Shown here: one piece after another, positions 25,343 through 33,067 of the stretch
Layout of the letters: each line of letters opens with the position of its first letter
Numbering within the stretch: the first letter of the stretch is position 1
From: an uncultured Christensenellaceae bacterium
GTDB taxonomy: Bacteria > Bacillota > Clostridia > Christensenellales > Borkfalkiaceae
DNA: 55,494 bases
Reading direction: 5' to 3'
NCBI GenBank assembly: GCA_910588615.1
Contig: CAJUOI010000013.1
Span: 1 to 55,494, forward strand
The notes under the pieces: generated by a model
Database searches by the model: none
What the model was told of the DNA's origin: nothing
Seen by the model: the letters and a program-made list of their open reading frames with translations, nothing else
Program-made: the position numbers and the translations under genes

Positions 25343-26548
25343 ATGGATTACGAGGAATTACTGCAAATTGAAGAAAACTCATTTACCGTTGATGAACTAT
25401 TAAAAGCGTATTATGCATTTTTTCAATTACCTATGGCGGTTATAGATCAGAATTACAATATTAAGGGACACTTCTTCCTTGATAGCGCAGACGATACTTA
25501 TATGTCGAATATTCAACGTGGCAGTTGGTCTATGGAACTTATAAGTATTGCTAACCTATCTTTTAAAGACGGGGAAAGATATAGAATTTTAGAAACAATA
25601 AACAGTAAAGTACGGCGTTTGTTTTATCGTTTGACATTCCGCGATTCGGTTATAGGCTACCTTGTATTACTTGAAAATCAAAAGAATAAATTTGAAGATT
25701 TAGATTTGATACTTTTAGAGCATCTGTGTAAGAGCATAATCAAAATTTTACGGTTACAATCCAATGAAGGGCACGGCTTTTCGCAATTGAATTTTTGGAA
25801 AGCTCTTGTCAAACACACTTATGTGCGAAGAGATATCTTTCTTTCAAAAGCGTCCGAATATAAAATTCCGCTCACATATAATTACCGAGTTTTACTTCTA
25901 TCTCTTGCAAAATACGATAATCATGAAGATAATCACTTGCAAGATTCGCTGAAAAATATTTTGCAAAATTTCTACTGCATTGTAAAAGATAACTATGTTA
26001 TAGTGATACTTAATGAAGATTTGTCGGAATATACGGTATCAACATTGAACGACTTCTTATTTAAAAATCACATTTATGCAATATTAAGTTCGAAAATTAT
26101 AGATTTGTATGAACTGGATGTAATAATAGGTAATCTGATAAAACTGTTTGATTACCTTGTAAAAGTAAAAGATGAATATTGTTTAAAATATGAAGAAGAA
26201 AATAAATTGCTTGTTCCGCTTTTTAATGCTCCTACAACCGACGTTATCTTAAACTATATCAACGAAACAATTCTTGAAATTTATATTTATGATAGAGATA
26301 ACAACACGTCCTTGCTTGAAACACTATATCAGTATTTACTAAATAATAAAAGCTTAAATGAAACGAGCAGAATTCTATTTGTACATAAAAATACAGTAAC
26401 TTATCGTCTGGAACGAGTTAAAGACTTGTTTAATATCGATTTCAATAACGTTGAAAATAACTTATCGTTTATGTATTCTGCCTCTATAATAAAATACTTG
26501 GATTCGATAAAATGCAAAGCTCTTTCCGAACTGAAAATTTTCAGTTAG
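25343..26548 (+). CDS. PucR/CdaR-type transcriptional regulator
   Basis: 401 residues from the ATG at 25343 (MDYEELL); a TTG 18 bases upstream is an alternative, and neither has a clear Shine-Dalgarno. The N-terminal ~140 residues look like a small-molecule sensor domain (LPMAVIDQNYNIKGHFF, a PAS/GAF-like pattern). The C-terminal ~70 residues form the PucR helix-turn-helix: LLETLYQYLLNNKSLNETSR, then ILFVHKNTVTYRLERV. Such proteins activate genes for organic acid, purine or sugar-acid use. Its divergent position suggests that it controls the permease-decarboxylase operon in response to the substrate. It is strongly AT-rich and ends at a terminator at 26608. Confidence 0.85.
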   Translation: MDYEELLQIEENSFTVDELLKAYYAFFQLPMAVIDQNYNIKGHFFLDSADDTYMSNIQRGSWSMELISIANLSFKDGERYRILETINSKVRRLFYRLTFRDSVIGYLVLLENQKNKFEDLDLILLEHLCKSIIKILRLQSNEGHGFSQLNFWKALVKHTYVRRDIFLSKASEYKIPLTYNYRVLLLSLAKYDNHEDNHLQDSLKNILQNFYCIVKDNYVIVILNEDLSEYTVSTLNDFLFKNHIYAILSSKIIDLYELDVIIGNLIKLFDYLVKVKDEYCLKYEEENKLLVPLFNAPTTDVILNYINETILEIYIYDRDNNTSLLETLYQYLLNNKSLNETSRILFVHKNTVTYRLERVKDLFNIDFNNVENNLSFMYSASIIKYLDSIKCKALSELKIFS

Positions 26549-26607
26549 GTATTGTCTATTATTGTAACCTTGCGGTAAGTGATGATTTACTATTTATAAA
26601 TATAAAA

Positions 26608-26646
26608 CAGCCGATAGAGCAATCAAACTCTATCGGCTGTTGCCGT
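26608..26646. terminator. Bidirectional terminator after the regulator
   Basis: Perfect 12-bp stem CAGCCGATAGAG/CTCTATCGGCTG, loop of eight. T-rich on the minus side (TTTTATATTT), weaker on the plus side. Confidence 0.7.
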
Positions 26647-26772
26647 TGTTTAGGTTTATGATGTTCGGCCCAACCTTTCTACATTGTGTTTATGTAACTC
26701 TTTCATTTATATACCGCTACACTATGGCGGTTTTCCTTATTCCGTCTTTTTCAACGGCTATCCCTATACTAT

Positions 26773-27476
26773 TTAACGGGATTCTTTGTTATTCAATTTT
26801 TTATTCAGTTGTCTTTGTTGCCTTTCGGCTTGCCACGCCGCAAACTCTCTTTGTCCTTCTTCGGTTGCAAAGTAGGCTTGTATGGCGGGCAATAATGCTC
26901 TCGCGAGGGAGTCGATCTCAAAGTCCGGTATCCCCGTAGTGTTCTTTTTCCACGACGAGCCGCCTTTTAGAATAATGTGGCTTTCTTCCGTCGTTCGTTT
27001 ATTCTGCGCCTTCTTGCGGAAGTCCGTTTTCGTGTACCCGAACTCGCTTCCCAAACGGTTGGCTTCGTCTTTCATTTTCGTATAGTCGCTTTCCGTAATT
27101 CTTAACTTCTTGCCCATGATAGGGTTGACTGCGTTCACGATAATATGACTGTGTACCGTCTTAGTGTCGGTGTGAGTAGCAATAACGCACTCGTCGTCGG
27201 GGAATAGAATAGCCGCAAGTTCTTTGGCGTATAAGTGCGCTTGCTTGGGGCTTACGTTGTCTTTTCGTGCGCACGACAATTTGAAGTGATAATACTTGCG
27301 CTCGTCAAACTTTTTGCCTTTCCCGAACCGCCGCATAGTGTCCGCAAACTGTTCGGCGTAATCTTCATCGTCAAACAAATTTCTTACGCTGAAAACGCCG
27401 CTTTGTCCTCACGCGTTATGTAGTCTATTGCTTTTCTCGGCGTACTCTTGCTTGACAGTCCTTTGAATAGCGGCAT
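26773..27476 (-). pseudogene. Relaxase (MobA/MobL-like), frameshifted and internally deleted
   Basis: The gene starts at the ATG at 27476 with MPLFKGLSSKSTPRKAIDY, a typical Firmicute relaxase N-terminus, but its frame stops after 30 codons (TAA at 27386-27384). Homology resumes in another frame with RNLFDDEDYAEQF and runs to 26773, so about one base has been lost near 27385-27392. The relaxase metal site HTDTKTVHSHIIVN is intact in the second frame. After KGGSSWKK the sequence jumps to a C-terminal piece (IDSLARALLPAIQAYF), leaving ~235 residues in total where full relaxases exceed 400. It is therefore probably inactive. It follows mobC by one base. Confidence 0.8.
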
Positions 27477-27477
27477 A

Positions 27478-27855
27478 TCAATTTCCCCCGATAGCGGCAG
27501 ATAAACGCCTATATAAGCGTTTGCAATCGTCCACAACGGCTAAAAATTCTTGCTCGGTTATGTCCCCGAAGTAATTGTTCTTAACGGCTTGATTTAGATT
27601 ATTTCCTTGCCGTTTCAGTTCTGCCAAAATTTCATTTCCGCTATCTATACTAACGATAGATTTATTCGACAACGCCCGTATAAGGTATTCCGTTCTGTTC
27701 AGTCCGCTTGCTTTAACTTTACCGTCAATGAGTTCCTTTTCTTGCGCCGAAACTCTGAAAGAATAGGCGTATGGTCTTGCTCTGTTTACTTTCTTTTCGA
27801 TAGTTTTTACATCCAAAATTTTAATGTTTGCTTGTTCTGCCGACAATGCCGGCAA
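27478..27855 (-). CDS. mobC: MobC-like mobilisation protein, probably 5'-truncated
   Basis: 125 codons read from a TTG at 27855. The real start is unclear, because the sequence upstream of ~27856 belongs to a serine-recombinase tail on the other strand. Visible: a ribbon-helix-helix-like segment with YSFRVSAQEKELIDGKVKAS and GLNRTEYLIRAL, then LKRQGNNLNQAVKNN, the signature of MobC relaxosome accessory proteins that help the relaxase nick oriT. Its stop is 1 base before the relaxase ATG, the usual mobC-relaxase order. Since the relaxase is broken, the pair is likely a relic. Confidence 0.75.
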   Translation of the reverse strand: MPALSAEQANIKILDVKTIEKKVNRARPYAYSFRVSAQEKELIDGKVKASGLNRTEYLIRALSNKSIVSIDSGNEILAELKRQGNNLNQAVKNNYFGDITEQEFLAVVDDCKRLYRRLSAAIGGN

Positions 27856-28026
27856 GGTAAACGGCGGCTTATAGACGGGTTCGTGAACTCAATTTATCTG
27901 TACGACGATAAGTTTGATATTACTTTTAACTTCAAAGACGGAACGCAAACAGTATTCTTTTCCGAGCTTGAAGCAACAAAAAATTCGGATATTACATCAC
28001 TTGGTGCACCAACGCCCGACGGATAA
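27856..28026 (+). pseudogene. C-terminal remnant of a large serine recombinase
   Basis: The plus-strand frame reads KRRLIDGFVNSIYLYDDKFD, then ITFNFKDGTQTVFFSELEAT and ITSLGAPTPDG before TAA at 28024. This matches the extreme C-terminus of large serine integrases (LIDxFVNSIYLYDDK... pattern). Nothing of the catalytic or DNA-binding domains is left: immediately upstream the DNA is mobC in the opposite direction. The stop codon lies in the loop of a terminator hairpin. It marks the right end of the island. Confidence 0.75.
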
Positions 28027-28046
28027 AATCCGTCGGGCGTTTTATT
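28011..28046. terminator. Terminator at the island right end
   Basis: Twelve-base-pair stem ACGCCCGACGGA/TCCGTCGGGCGT (28012-28023/28029-28040) followed by TTTATTATA on the plus strand. Confidence 0.8.
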
Positions 28047-28055
28047 ATATTCGTT

Positions 28056-28663
28056 TCAACCGTTTAAGCGCTTGATATTGCTCAGAACGCTCTCTTCGAA
28101 CCGCTTGATATACCCCGCCACGAAATCGGCAATATCGAGCGATTTGTCCTTGATGAGCGGCGTCAGATCCATAGCGTAATTTAACATGATATACGTATCG
28201 CAGGCATGGCTTTCGCAAAACGTTGCGTTCGCAACCCTGCGCCCCTCCGCCGCTAAATCGTACTGCTTGCCTCCCGCTATCTGACTGTCGAACACGCCCG
28301 AAAGCGAACGGGATAAATTCGGGTGAGCGCTGCAATCCAAATACACCTTTTCGTCGTCGTTCAGCCAATCCAAGTTGCGCCAAACCTCGCAGCCGTACAC
28401 CTTGTCCGGCTGTTCGCCTACGCCAAGTTCCCGCAATGCTTTGATTGCCTTTAACGCCGTGGCTACGTGCGTTCCGTGCTTATCCGCAAGGTTGTGGAGA
28501 TAAACGTACTGCGGTTTCGTCTATCGTTTCTTCCGTAACACTCCGCAACGGGAGCATACGCCATAAATTCGATGTCGTCCTCGTGCGCCGCAATGCACAG
28601 ATTCGCGGTACGCGCGAACGCCTGTTTCTCTTCCGTCCCGTCGGAAATAAATACCGTTCTCAT
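28056..28663 (-). pseudogene. PIG-L family deacetylase, internal deletion with frame change
   Basis: The N-terminal piece starts at the ATG at 28663 (MRTVFISDGTEEKQ) and includes the zinc motif AAHEDDIEF, continuing to about AECYGRNDR. Near 28510-28530 the frame changes, and homology resumes with TKPQYVYLHNLADKHGTH and VYGCEVWRNLDWL, running to the stop at 28056. Compared with the usual ~270-residue family, about 70-75 residues between the two pieces are missing. The intact family removes acetyl groups from amino sugars. The gene once formed a pair with the truncated nagB upstream (ATGA overlap at 28663-28660). Almost certainly non-functional. Confidence 0.8.
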
Positions 28664-28932
28664 AATTTGCTTGCCGCCTCCCTGTCCGCAATCAGAATAC
28701 AACTCGGGTGCAACTGCAACACGCTTGCGGGCACCTCTTCCGTAACTGCCCCGTAAACCGTCTTATACACCGCGTCCGCCTTATTCTTACCGCTTGCCAA
28801 AATCAGTATCCGCTTTGCCTGCATGATCTGTTTTATGCCCATTGTGAACGCCTTTCTCGGCACTTCCGAAATATCCGCAAATAATCTTGCGTTGTCCTTT
28901 ACCGTACTTTCCGCAAGCGTAACGGCTTTCAT
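28660..28932 (-). pseudogene. nagB: Glucosamine-6-phosphate deaminase, C-terminal fragment
   Basis: 90 codons from an ATG at 28932. The sequence VTLAESTVKDNARLF, then AFTMGIKQIMQAKRILILAS and SVLQLHPSCILIADREAASKL is the C-terminal third of NagB, which converts glucosamine-6-P to fructose-6-P and ammonia. The first ~150 residues, including the active-site Asp and His, are missing; sequence upstream of 28932 shows no homology. A TATAAT at about 28972 on the minus strand could still drive a transcript. The stop overlaps the start of the PIG-L remnant. Confidence 0.8.
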
Positions 28933-29027
28933 CTTCCGTACGTTCCTTTGAAAACTATCGTTGCATCCATTATAGCTTTTTTTCGTTCCTTCCGTCAATT
29001 CTTTTTTGCTTTTTAACGGGGCAACCG

Positions 29028-29072
29028 AGAACATAAAAAATGCGAATCGTTCATCCCGATTCGCATTTTTTT
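29028..29072. terminator. Terminator downstream of the 29087 gene
   Basis: Stem AAAAAATGCGAATCG/CGATTCGCATTTTTT, loop seven, with T runs on both strands. Confidence 0.8.
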
Positions 29073-29086
29073 ATAACGGATTTATT

Positions 29087-29758
29087 TTACTCGTTTCCGA
29101 AAAGATAGTTGATATAGTACTCGATCCTCTCTTCCCCTTGCAGAGCGGTGATTTGCCAATAGTATCGGTACGATTCCACTTGACATACCGCCTTGATAGT
29201 ATAATCGTTCGGCTGCTCCTTTATGGTATACTGTACATCAATTCCGTTTACCGTCATTTGATTGGAACAGTCTTGAAACATATTATATCGCTCATAAACG
29301 TCATTCGTCAGACATATTCCAAGTTCAACAAAATCATAGTTTTCGGAATCGAAATAAAAATAATTTTGTTCGATTATCGCAAGCTCGGAAGTTTCCGTAA
29401 TTCGACTAATATAAGTTTTCTGCGCGTCGTGAAAGTATTTCACATTTAAACTGTTTTCGAATACAATCGAATCTGCGTTCGCCACTTCCTCCGTTGTCAA
29501 ATCGACGTCGGTATAATAGCGTATGACGGGCTTTTGGGGCTGTAAGCGATAGTATACGGGCACAAACACAGCCACGAAAACACACGCAGCCAAACAGGAA
29601 AAGACGGTTGCGAGCTTCCATTTTTTTTTCGTTTTTTTCGGCTTGTCCGCATACAGTTTTTGCGCCAACGCGGCGGCGTCATCCGCCAAATCCGCCCTCG
29701 GCTCCACGCCGTTGGGTGCGTTGCGCAAAGCCTCTTCGATTTTGTCTTTGTCCGTCAT
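29087..29758 (-). CDS. Single-pass membrane protein, putative anti-sigma factor
   Basis: 223 residues. The N-terminal ~45 residues are cytoplasmic and charged (MTDKDKIEEALRNAPNG), followed by a Lys-rich stop-transfer stretch (KPKKTKKKWK) and one membrane segment (~48-68). The extracytoplasmic C-terminal ~150 residues are rich in Tyr, Asp and Glu (SELAIIEQNYFYFDSENYDF). This layout and its place at the end of the cluster that encodes an ECF-like sigma factor suggest an anti-sigma factor. It lacks the HxxxCxxC motif of zinc anti-sigma proteins, so the call is from context. It starts 20 bases after the secreted-protein gene. Confidence 0.55.
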   Translation of the reverse strand: MTDKDKIEEALRNAPNGVEPRADLADDAAALAQKLYADKPKKTKKKWKLATVFSCLAACVFVAVFVPVYYRLQPQKPVIRYYTDVDLTTEEVANADSIVFENSLNVKYFHDAQKTYISRITETSELAIIEQNYFYFDSENYDFVELGICLTNDVYERYNMFQDCSNQMTVNGIDVQYTIKEQPNDYTIKAVCQVESYRYYWQITALQGEERIEYYINYLFGNE

Positions 29759-29778
29759 ACCGCTCCTTATTTTTTAAA

Positions 29779-30633
29779 CTAACTGATTTCCACAATAAAC
29801 GCATCGTCGATGTTGCCGTAATCGTTCATTTTGATAAAGCCCTGATCTCCTAAACCATTACACATTGAAGCTTGCAGATACGTTTCCGTTAAAAACAACC
29901 GACCGTTCTTATAATAATCCACCGTAAAGTAACCGTACACCATCATCATATGTCCCGCATCCACGGCTTCTTGGTATACTTTTCTATAAGTGGACGCTAC
30001 TGTGAATCCGTAAACAAAATTATAGCCCGAAAAGCACAGTACCGCCACCTGATTGTTGTTAACCATCTGCTGGATTTTCGTCAGGTTTACCATTTTTGCA
30101 TTCTGATGCGCGGATTTATAATTGACGTTGTACCCCTGTTCGTTGACGTACCGCTTTAAGCCGCTCTTAAAATCGTCCTCCGTGGCGCCGGGGTAATTGA
30201 CGTTTACGTTCATGTAGTTGTACAGCGTGGTATGTAGCGCGGGAATTTTTACACTTTCAATATTCGGAAAATAACGATAGATTCCTTTGTATTCCATCCC
30301 CGGTTCGAAATCCTCAATCAGATTCGTATAGTAACGGTCGTAAAAGGCGATCACGTTGGTGCCTGCCGTAGAAGAACAGCAATTGGTCGCGCCCGTGCCC
30401 CCGTTATGAAGGGAGGGTGCTTGATAAACATAGTATTCGTTGTGCTCTACGTAAGAGTCGTACTCTATCGTATAATCTGTCGATACGCGCGTGCCGCTGC
30501 CCTCGTAATACCCGTCGTCGCAATAGCGGGCGTGTGCCGAAGCCTTGCGCACCATGCCGCCGTTTGCCGCGAGCAGCAGCGCGCACAGTCCGCACACCGC
30601 CCCCGTGAAAAGTTTGTGCTTTGTTTTTCTCAT
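29779..30633 (-). CDS. Secreted papain-like (C39-type) protein
   Basis: 284 residues with an N-terminal signal peptide: basic MRKTKHK, a hydrophobic run, cleavage probably after ASA near 34. AGAGGAGAATCGTATT stands before the ATG. The mature part has TNCCSSTAGTNVIAFYDRYY (~95), resembling the nucleophile helix of C39/papain-like peptidases, and AGHMMMVYGYF (~230), resembling the His-containing strand, with IKMNDYGNID near the end. A catalytic Cys-His pair is therefore plausible. Aromatic and Asn-rich composition suits an extracellular role. It lies between the sigma gene and the putative anti-sigma gene, behind an ECF-like promoter motif. Substrate unknown. Confidence 0.6.
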   Translation of the reverse strand: MRKTKHKLFTGAVCGLCALLLAANGGMVRKASAHARYCDDGYYEGSGTRVSTDYTIEYDSYVEHNEYYVYQAPSLHNGGTGATNCCSSTAGTNVIAFYDRYYTNLIEDFEPGMEYKGIYRYFPNIESVKIPALHTTLYNYMNVNVNYPGATEDDFKSGLKRYVNEQGYNVNYKSAHQNAKMVNLTKIQQMVNNNQVAVLCFSGYNFVYGFTVASTYRKVYQEAVDAGHMMMVYGYFTVDYYKNGRLFLTETYLQASMCNGLGDQGFIKMNDYGNIDDAFIVEIS

Positions 30634-30670
30634 AATACGATTCTCCTCTTTTGTTTCTTACTGCATATAC

Positions 30671-30694
30671 AACGATTAAAAAGGGGAATCGTTC
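30671..30694 (-). promoter_or_regulatory. ECF-type promoter motif before the secreted-protein gene
   Basis: Minus strand GAAC (30694-30691), 16 bases, CGTT (30674-30671), located between the sigma-factor stop and the secreted-protein start. GAAC-N16/17-CGT is the usual form of ECF sigma promoters, so this may be a target of the adjacent sigma factor. No sigma-A promoter was seen in the 63-base gap. Confidence 0.45.
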
Positions 30695-30696
30695 AC

Positions 30697-31212
30697 TTAT
30701 TTCTCAAAAAACTTTTTTAATTTTAATAACACTTTGTCGGCGCGCTTTTTTACGGCGGATTTTGTGATATGTAGCAACTTTCCGATTTCCTCCAGCGTCA
30801 TGCCGTACCAATAGATGTAAGTCATTAAATCGCGTTCCGACTCGGTTAAAATTTGAAATGCTTCCCGTATTGCCATCGCGTTTTCGTCGATGACGTATCC
30901 GCTCTCCTTTTCTTCGTACTTTTCTGTTCTGCTGCGGGAACGGCGCAGATAATCTTTCGCCGTGTTTTTTACAACCGTGTTCACCCACGCGTACGCATTT
31001 TTATTTTCCCGAAACGTTTTTGCCTGTATTGCGATTTTTACCAACGAATCGTGTACGATATCTTCCGTGTCCGCGGGCTGCGCCGCATAGATTGCCGCAA
31101 CGGTGTACATCACCTTTCCCAACGTTGCGTATAGTTCGCCGATTGCCGAAATTTTACCGTCTGCTATAGATTTCATCAATTTACCCAATGTTTGATTCGC
31201 AGTAGTTTCCAT
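30697..31212 (-). CDS. ECF-like RNA polymerase sigma factor
   Basis: 171 residues from the ATG at 31212, which overlaps the upstream HTH gene by 32 bases; an in-frame ATG at 31176 is an alternative. Region 2 is seen in DTEDIVHDSLVKIA and AYAWVNTVVKNTAKDYLRR; region 4 in LTESERDLMTYIYWYGMTLE, then IGKLLHITKSAVKKRADKVL. There is no region 3, as in ECF (group 4) sigma factors. It should direct RNA polymerase to a small regulon. Likely targets include the secreted papain-like gene just downstream (GAAC-N16-CGTT). The overlap with the XRE gene suggests coupled translation. Confidence 0.82.
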   Translation of the reverse strand: METTANQTLGKLMKSIADGKISAIGELYATLGKVMYTVAAIYAAQPADTEDIVHDSLVKIAIQAKTFRENKNAYAWVNTVVKNTAKDYLRRSRSRTEKYEEKESGYVIDENAMAIREAFQILTESERDLMTYIYWYGMTLEEIGKLLHITKSAVKKRADKVLLKLKKFFEK

Positions 31213-31537
31213 CGTTTTTCTTCAGCGCCAGTAGATTTCTCACCATCTCTTTCATGAATTCTTTTTCTGCCAACGTAAGCTGTAAGTACAAATTGTTAAA
31301 TTCGAAATTGATTACTTGTTCCGTTTCCCTCACGCCGTTGGCAAAAAATTCAGACAGCGTTATGTTACACGCATTGCATATCATTTCCACATTCTGTATC
31401 GTAGGCATCCGATCCGTATTATAGTACTGATATATCATTCCCGTAGAAAAACCAGCTTCTTCGTTCAGCTTGCATTTCGACCAACCGCGTTCCTGTCTCA
31501 ACTCGTCCAAGCGTTGCATAAGCCATTCTTTTTCCAT
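31181..31537 (-). CDS. XRE-family transcriptional regulator
   Basis: 118 residues. The helix-turn-helix occupies ~7-62: LDELRQERGWSKCKLNEEAG, STGMIYQYYNTDRMPT and ICNACNITLSEFF. The C-terminal ~45 residues are helical (LTLAEKEFMKEMVRNLLALK), probably for dimerisation. It heads the cluster XRE-sigma-secreted protein-putative anti-sigma. On the minus strand a TATAAT at 31576-31571 fits as its -10 element. It is divergent from the ArpU-like gene, so it may control both directions. Confidence 0.82.
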   Translation of the reverse strand: MEKEWLMQRLDELRQERGWSKCKLNEEAGFSTGMIYQYYNTDRMPTIQNVEMICNACNITLSEFFANGVRETEQVINFEFNNLYLQLTLAEKEFMKEMVRNLLALKKNDGNYCESNIG

Positions 31538-31715
31538 GTTTTCACCGCCATTTGTGTACTTATTAGAATCATTATAAAGTTTTTCCCGTAAGAATATAAA
31601 TTACAAATGATACAGTAATTTAGGTTGAATTGATATAATTTCCATAATTTTCCACCAACAGACAAATTTTTATAAACAAAAAGCGTTCTATGTCGTTCAA
31701 TATTGGAGGACGACA

Positions 31716-32069
31716 ATGACCAAAGAAGAAGTACGCTATTTGCTAAGACGGTATCGGTACATATCGTGCGCGATTCAAAAAGAACATATATCGGCATTCA
31801 TATCTATCAGCGGCAGAAAAGAACGAATCCCCATTACGAACGATATATTAAAATTTTCCGATACCGTATTGAAAACGTTGAAAAAAGTCAAGGATGATTT
31901 TTCAAGAACACTGCTCGAACATTGGGTTTTTCTGGGGGAAAGCGACGTCAATATCTACGTGCGCTACGGCATATCGCGCGGCACGTATTATACGATGAAA
32001 GAAGCGTTTGTCGAACGGCTATTTTGTTTTTGCATTTTTCAAGGTCTGGTTACGGAGGACGAAATTTAA
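31716..32069 (+). CDS. Small ArpU/sigma-like regulator of phage type
   Basis: 117 residues, ATG preceded by TTGGAGGACGACA. It begins MTKEEVRYLLRRYRYISCAI and has a C-terminal helical part (VNIYVRYGISRGTYYTMKEA) resembling a region-4-like helix-turn-helix, as in ArpU-type late regulators of Firmicute phages. The likeness is at pattern level only. It is divergent from the XRE gene; a TATAAT at 31634-31639 is a possible -10. No other phage gene is nearby, so it is either a solitary remnant or a domesticated regulator. Confidence 0.5.
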   Translation: MTKEEVRYLLRRYRYISCAIQKEHISAFISISGRKERIPITNDILKFSDTVLKTLKKVKDDFSRTLLEHWVFLGESDVNIYVRYGISRGTYYTMKEAFVERLFCFCIFQGLVTEDEI

Positions 32070-32115
32070 TTCGCCGCTCCCGCCTTTTCCGCACGAAACA
32101 AACTTCCGTACCGCG

Positions 32116-32913
32116 CTACACCGGCTCGTCGAGCGCGGCGATTTGTTTCGCCATCTCCTTTAACCGTGCGGAACCTACCCGCTCGTTTCGGATCAATGCC
32201 CCTTGCAAACGCACAAAACAACCGTCTGCATACCGAATCTGTTCCGCAAGCCGATTGCGGATTTTTTCTTTTTTCTTAACGGAATGCTCCTGCGCGTACC
32301 AATCCAGCCATTCCACCGTGCGTTTGCGGCTGACGCGCAAAACGCCGATCGCGTCGCGCAAGCGTTTCAAATTGAAATCCGCGCCGCACGACGAACTTGC
32401 ACGGCACGGCGATTGCAGACGGGAAACCCCGCTTTTTTTAACGGCATCCGCCTCCGCAAGGGAATACACGAGGCTCTCGCCGACGGACTTTTCCACAAAT
32501 TCCGCGCGTGGAATTTCGCCCGATTCCAACGGATATCCGTTAAAATACTTTACCCCGCAATCGGTGATTTCCACCGCAACGCAGCCGTCTCCGCGCCACG
32601 GCTGTTGTTTTGCGAAAAACTTTTCGCTTACGTACAGCAACATCAGATCGCCGTTGTTACGGCGCTGCGGCAGTCCGCGTTCCCTGCGGTGCGTAACCAT
32701 TCCGTAACGCTCAGCGCAATCCTGTATCCGAGGAAGATACGGGAAGTTCGCGTAACAGACGGACGGCGTTTCGAACGCCGTTACGATTTCTTCCCACGGT
32801 AAGTAGCTCTCCGCATATAATGCGGGCAGTTCGGCATAGTCCTTGATCCACGCGCCGAAATAGGCTTCCACGCACGATAGAGCGTGTACTCTTCCAATGT
32901 CGATGATAGTCAT
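32116..32913 (-). CDS. Protein of unknown function, possible BtrH-like N-terminus
   Basis: 265 residues from the ATG at 32913 (MTIIDIGRVH), chosen because GGAGCAAGAAT precedes it; the frame stays open to 33264 but runs through a dispersed repeat. The N-terminal half has HALSCVEAYFGAWIKDYAEL and SVCYANFPYL, weakly like the acyl-transfer/peptidase-like N-terminal domain of butirosin BtrH proteins. The C-terminal ~110 residues are basic and helical (LRVSRKRTVEWLDWYAQEHS). No membrane segment or signal peptide. I cannot assign a function with confidence. Confidence 0.6.
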   Translation of the reverse strand: MTIIDIGRVHALSCVEAYFGAWIKDYAELPALYAESYLPWEEIVTAFETPSVCYANFPYLPRIQDCAERYGMVTHRRERGLPQRRNNGDLMLLYVSEKFFAKQQPWRGDGCVAVEITDCGVKYFNGYPLESGEIPRAEFVEKSVGESLVYSLAEADAVKKSGVSRLQSPCRASSSCGADFNLKRLRDAIGVLRVSRKRTVEWLDWYAQEHSVKKKEKIRNRLAEQIRYADGCFVRLQGALIRNERVGSARLKEMAKQIAALDEPV

Positions 32914-33067
32914 ATTCTTGCTCCGTCCTGCTTGTACCGCTTTTTCGGCCGCCGATTTATAACCGATATTATACACCCGTTCCGAAAACAAAAATCTGCT
33001 ATTTTTCGACAAATTTCTACCTTTTTTCCGCAAATATACGCATACTTTTGCCAAAAGCGCGTTGAGC

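Larger units (their letters stand above)
23175..28044. mobile_element. tRNA-Arg-linked genomic island remnant
   Basis: Between the tRNA 3' end and a strong terminator at 28012-28040, base composition drops sharply and codon use becomes AT-rich, unlike the GC-rich backbone. Cargo: acetolactate decarboxylase, KdgT-type permease and PucR-like regulator. Mobility debris: frameshifted MobA/MobL-like relaxase, MobC-like protein and the tail of a serine recombinase. A 10-base direct repeat GGTGCACCAA occurs at the tRNA end (23166-23175) and at 28003-28012, but its core is a palindrome that could recur by chance. The right boundary is inferred from the recombinase tail. Confidence 0.6.

Noticed and set aside
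23166..28012. GGTGCACCAA as a definite att site pair
   Set aside because: The 10-base match contains the palindrome GGTGCACC and could be chance; serine recombinases do not usually use tRNA ends. Kept only as a weak hint.
28463..28702. An independent 79-residue gene starting MYSDCGQGGG
   Set aside because: It is the N-terminal part of the broken PIG-L gene read from an upstream codon; homology begins at MRTVFISDG and changes frame downstream.
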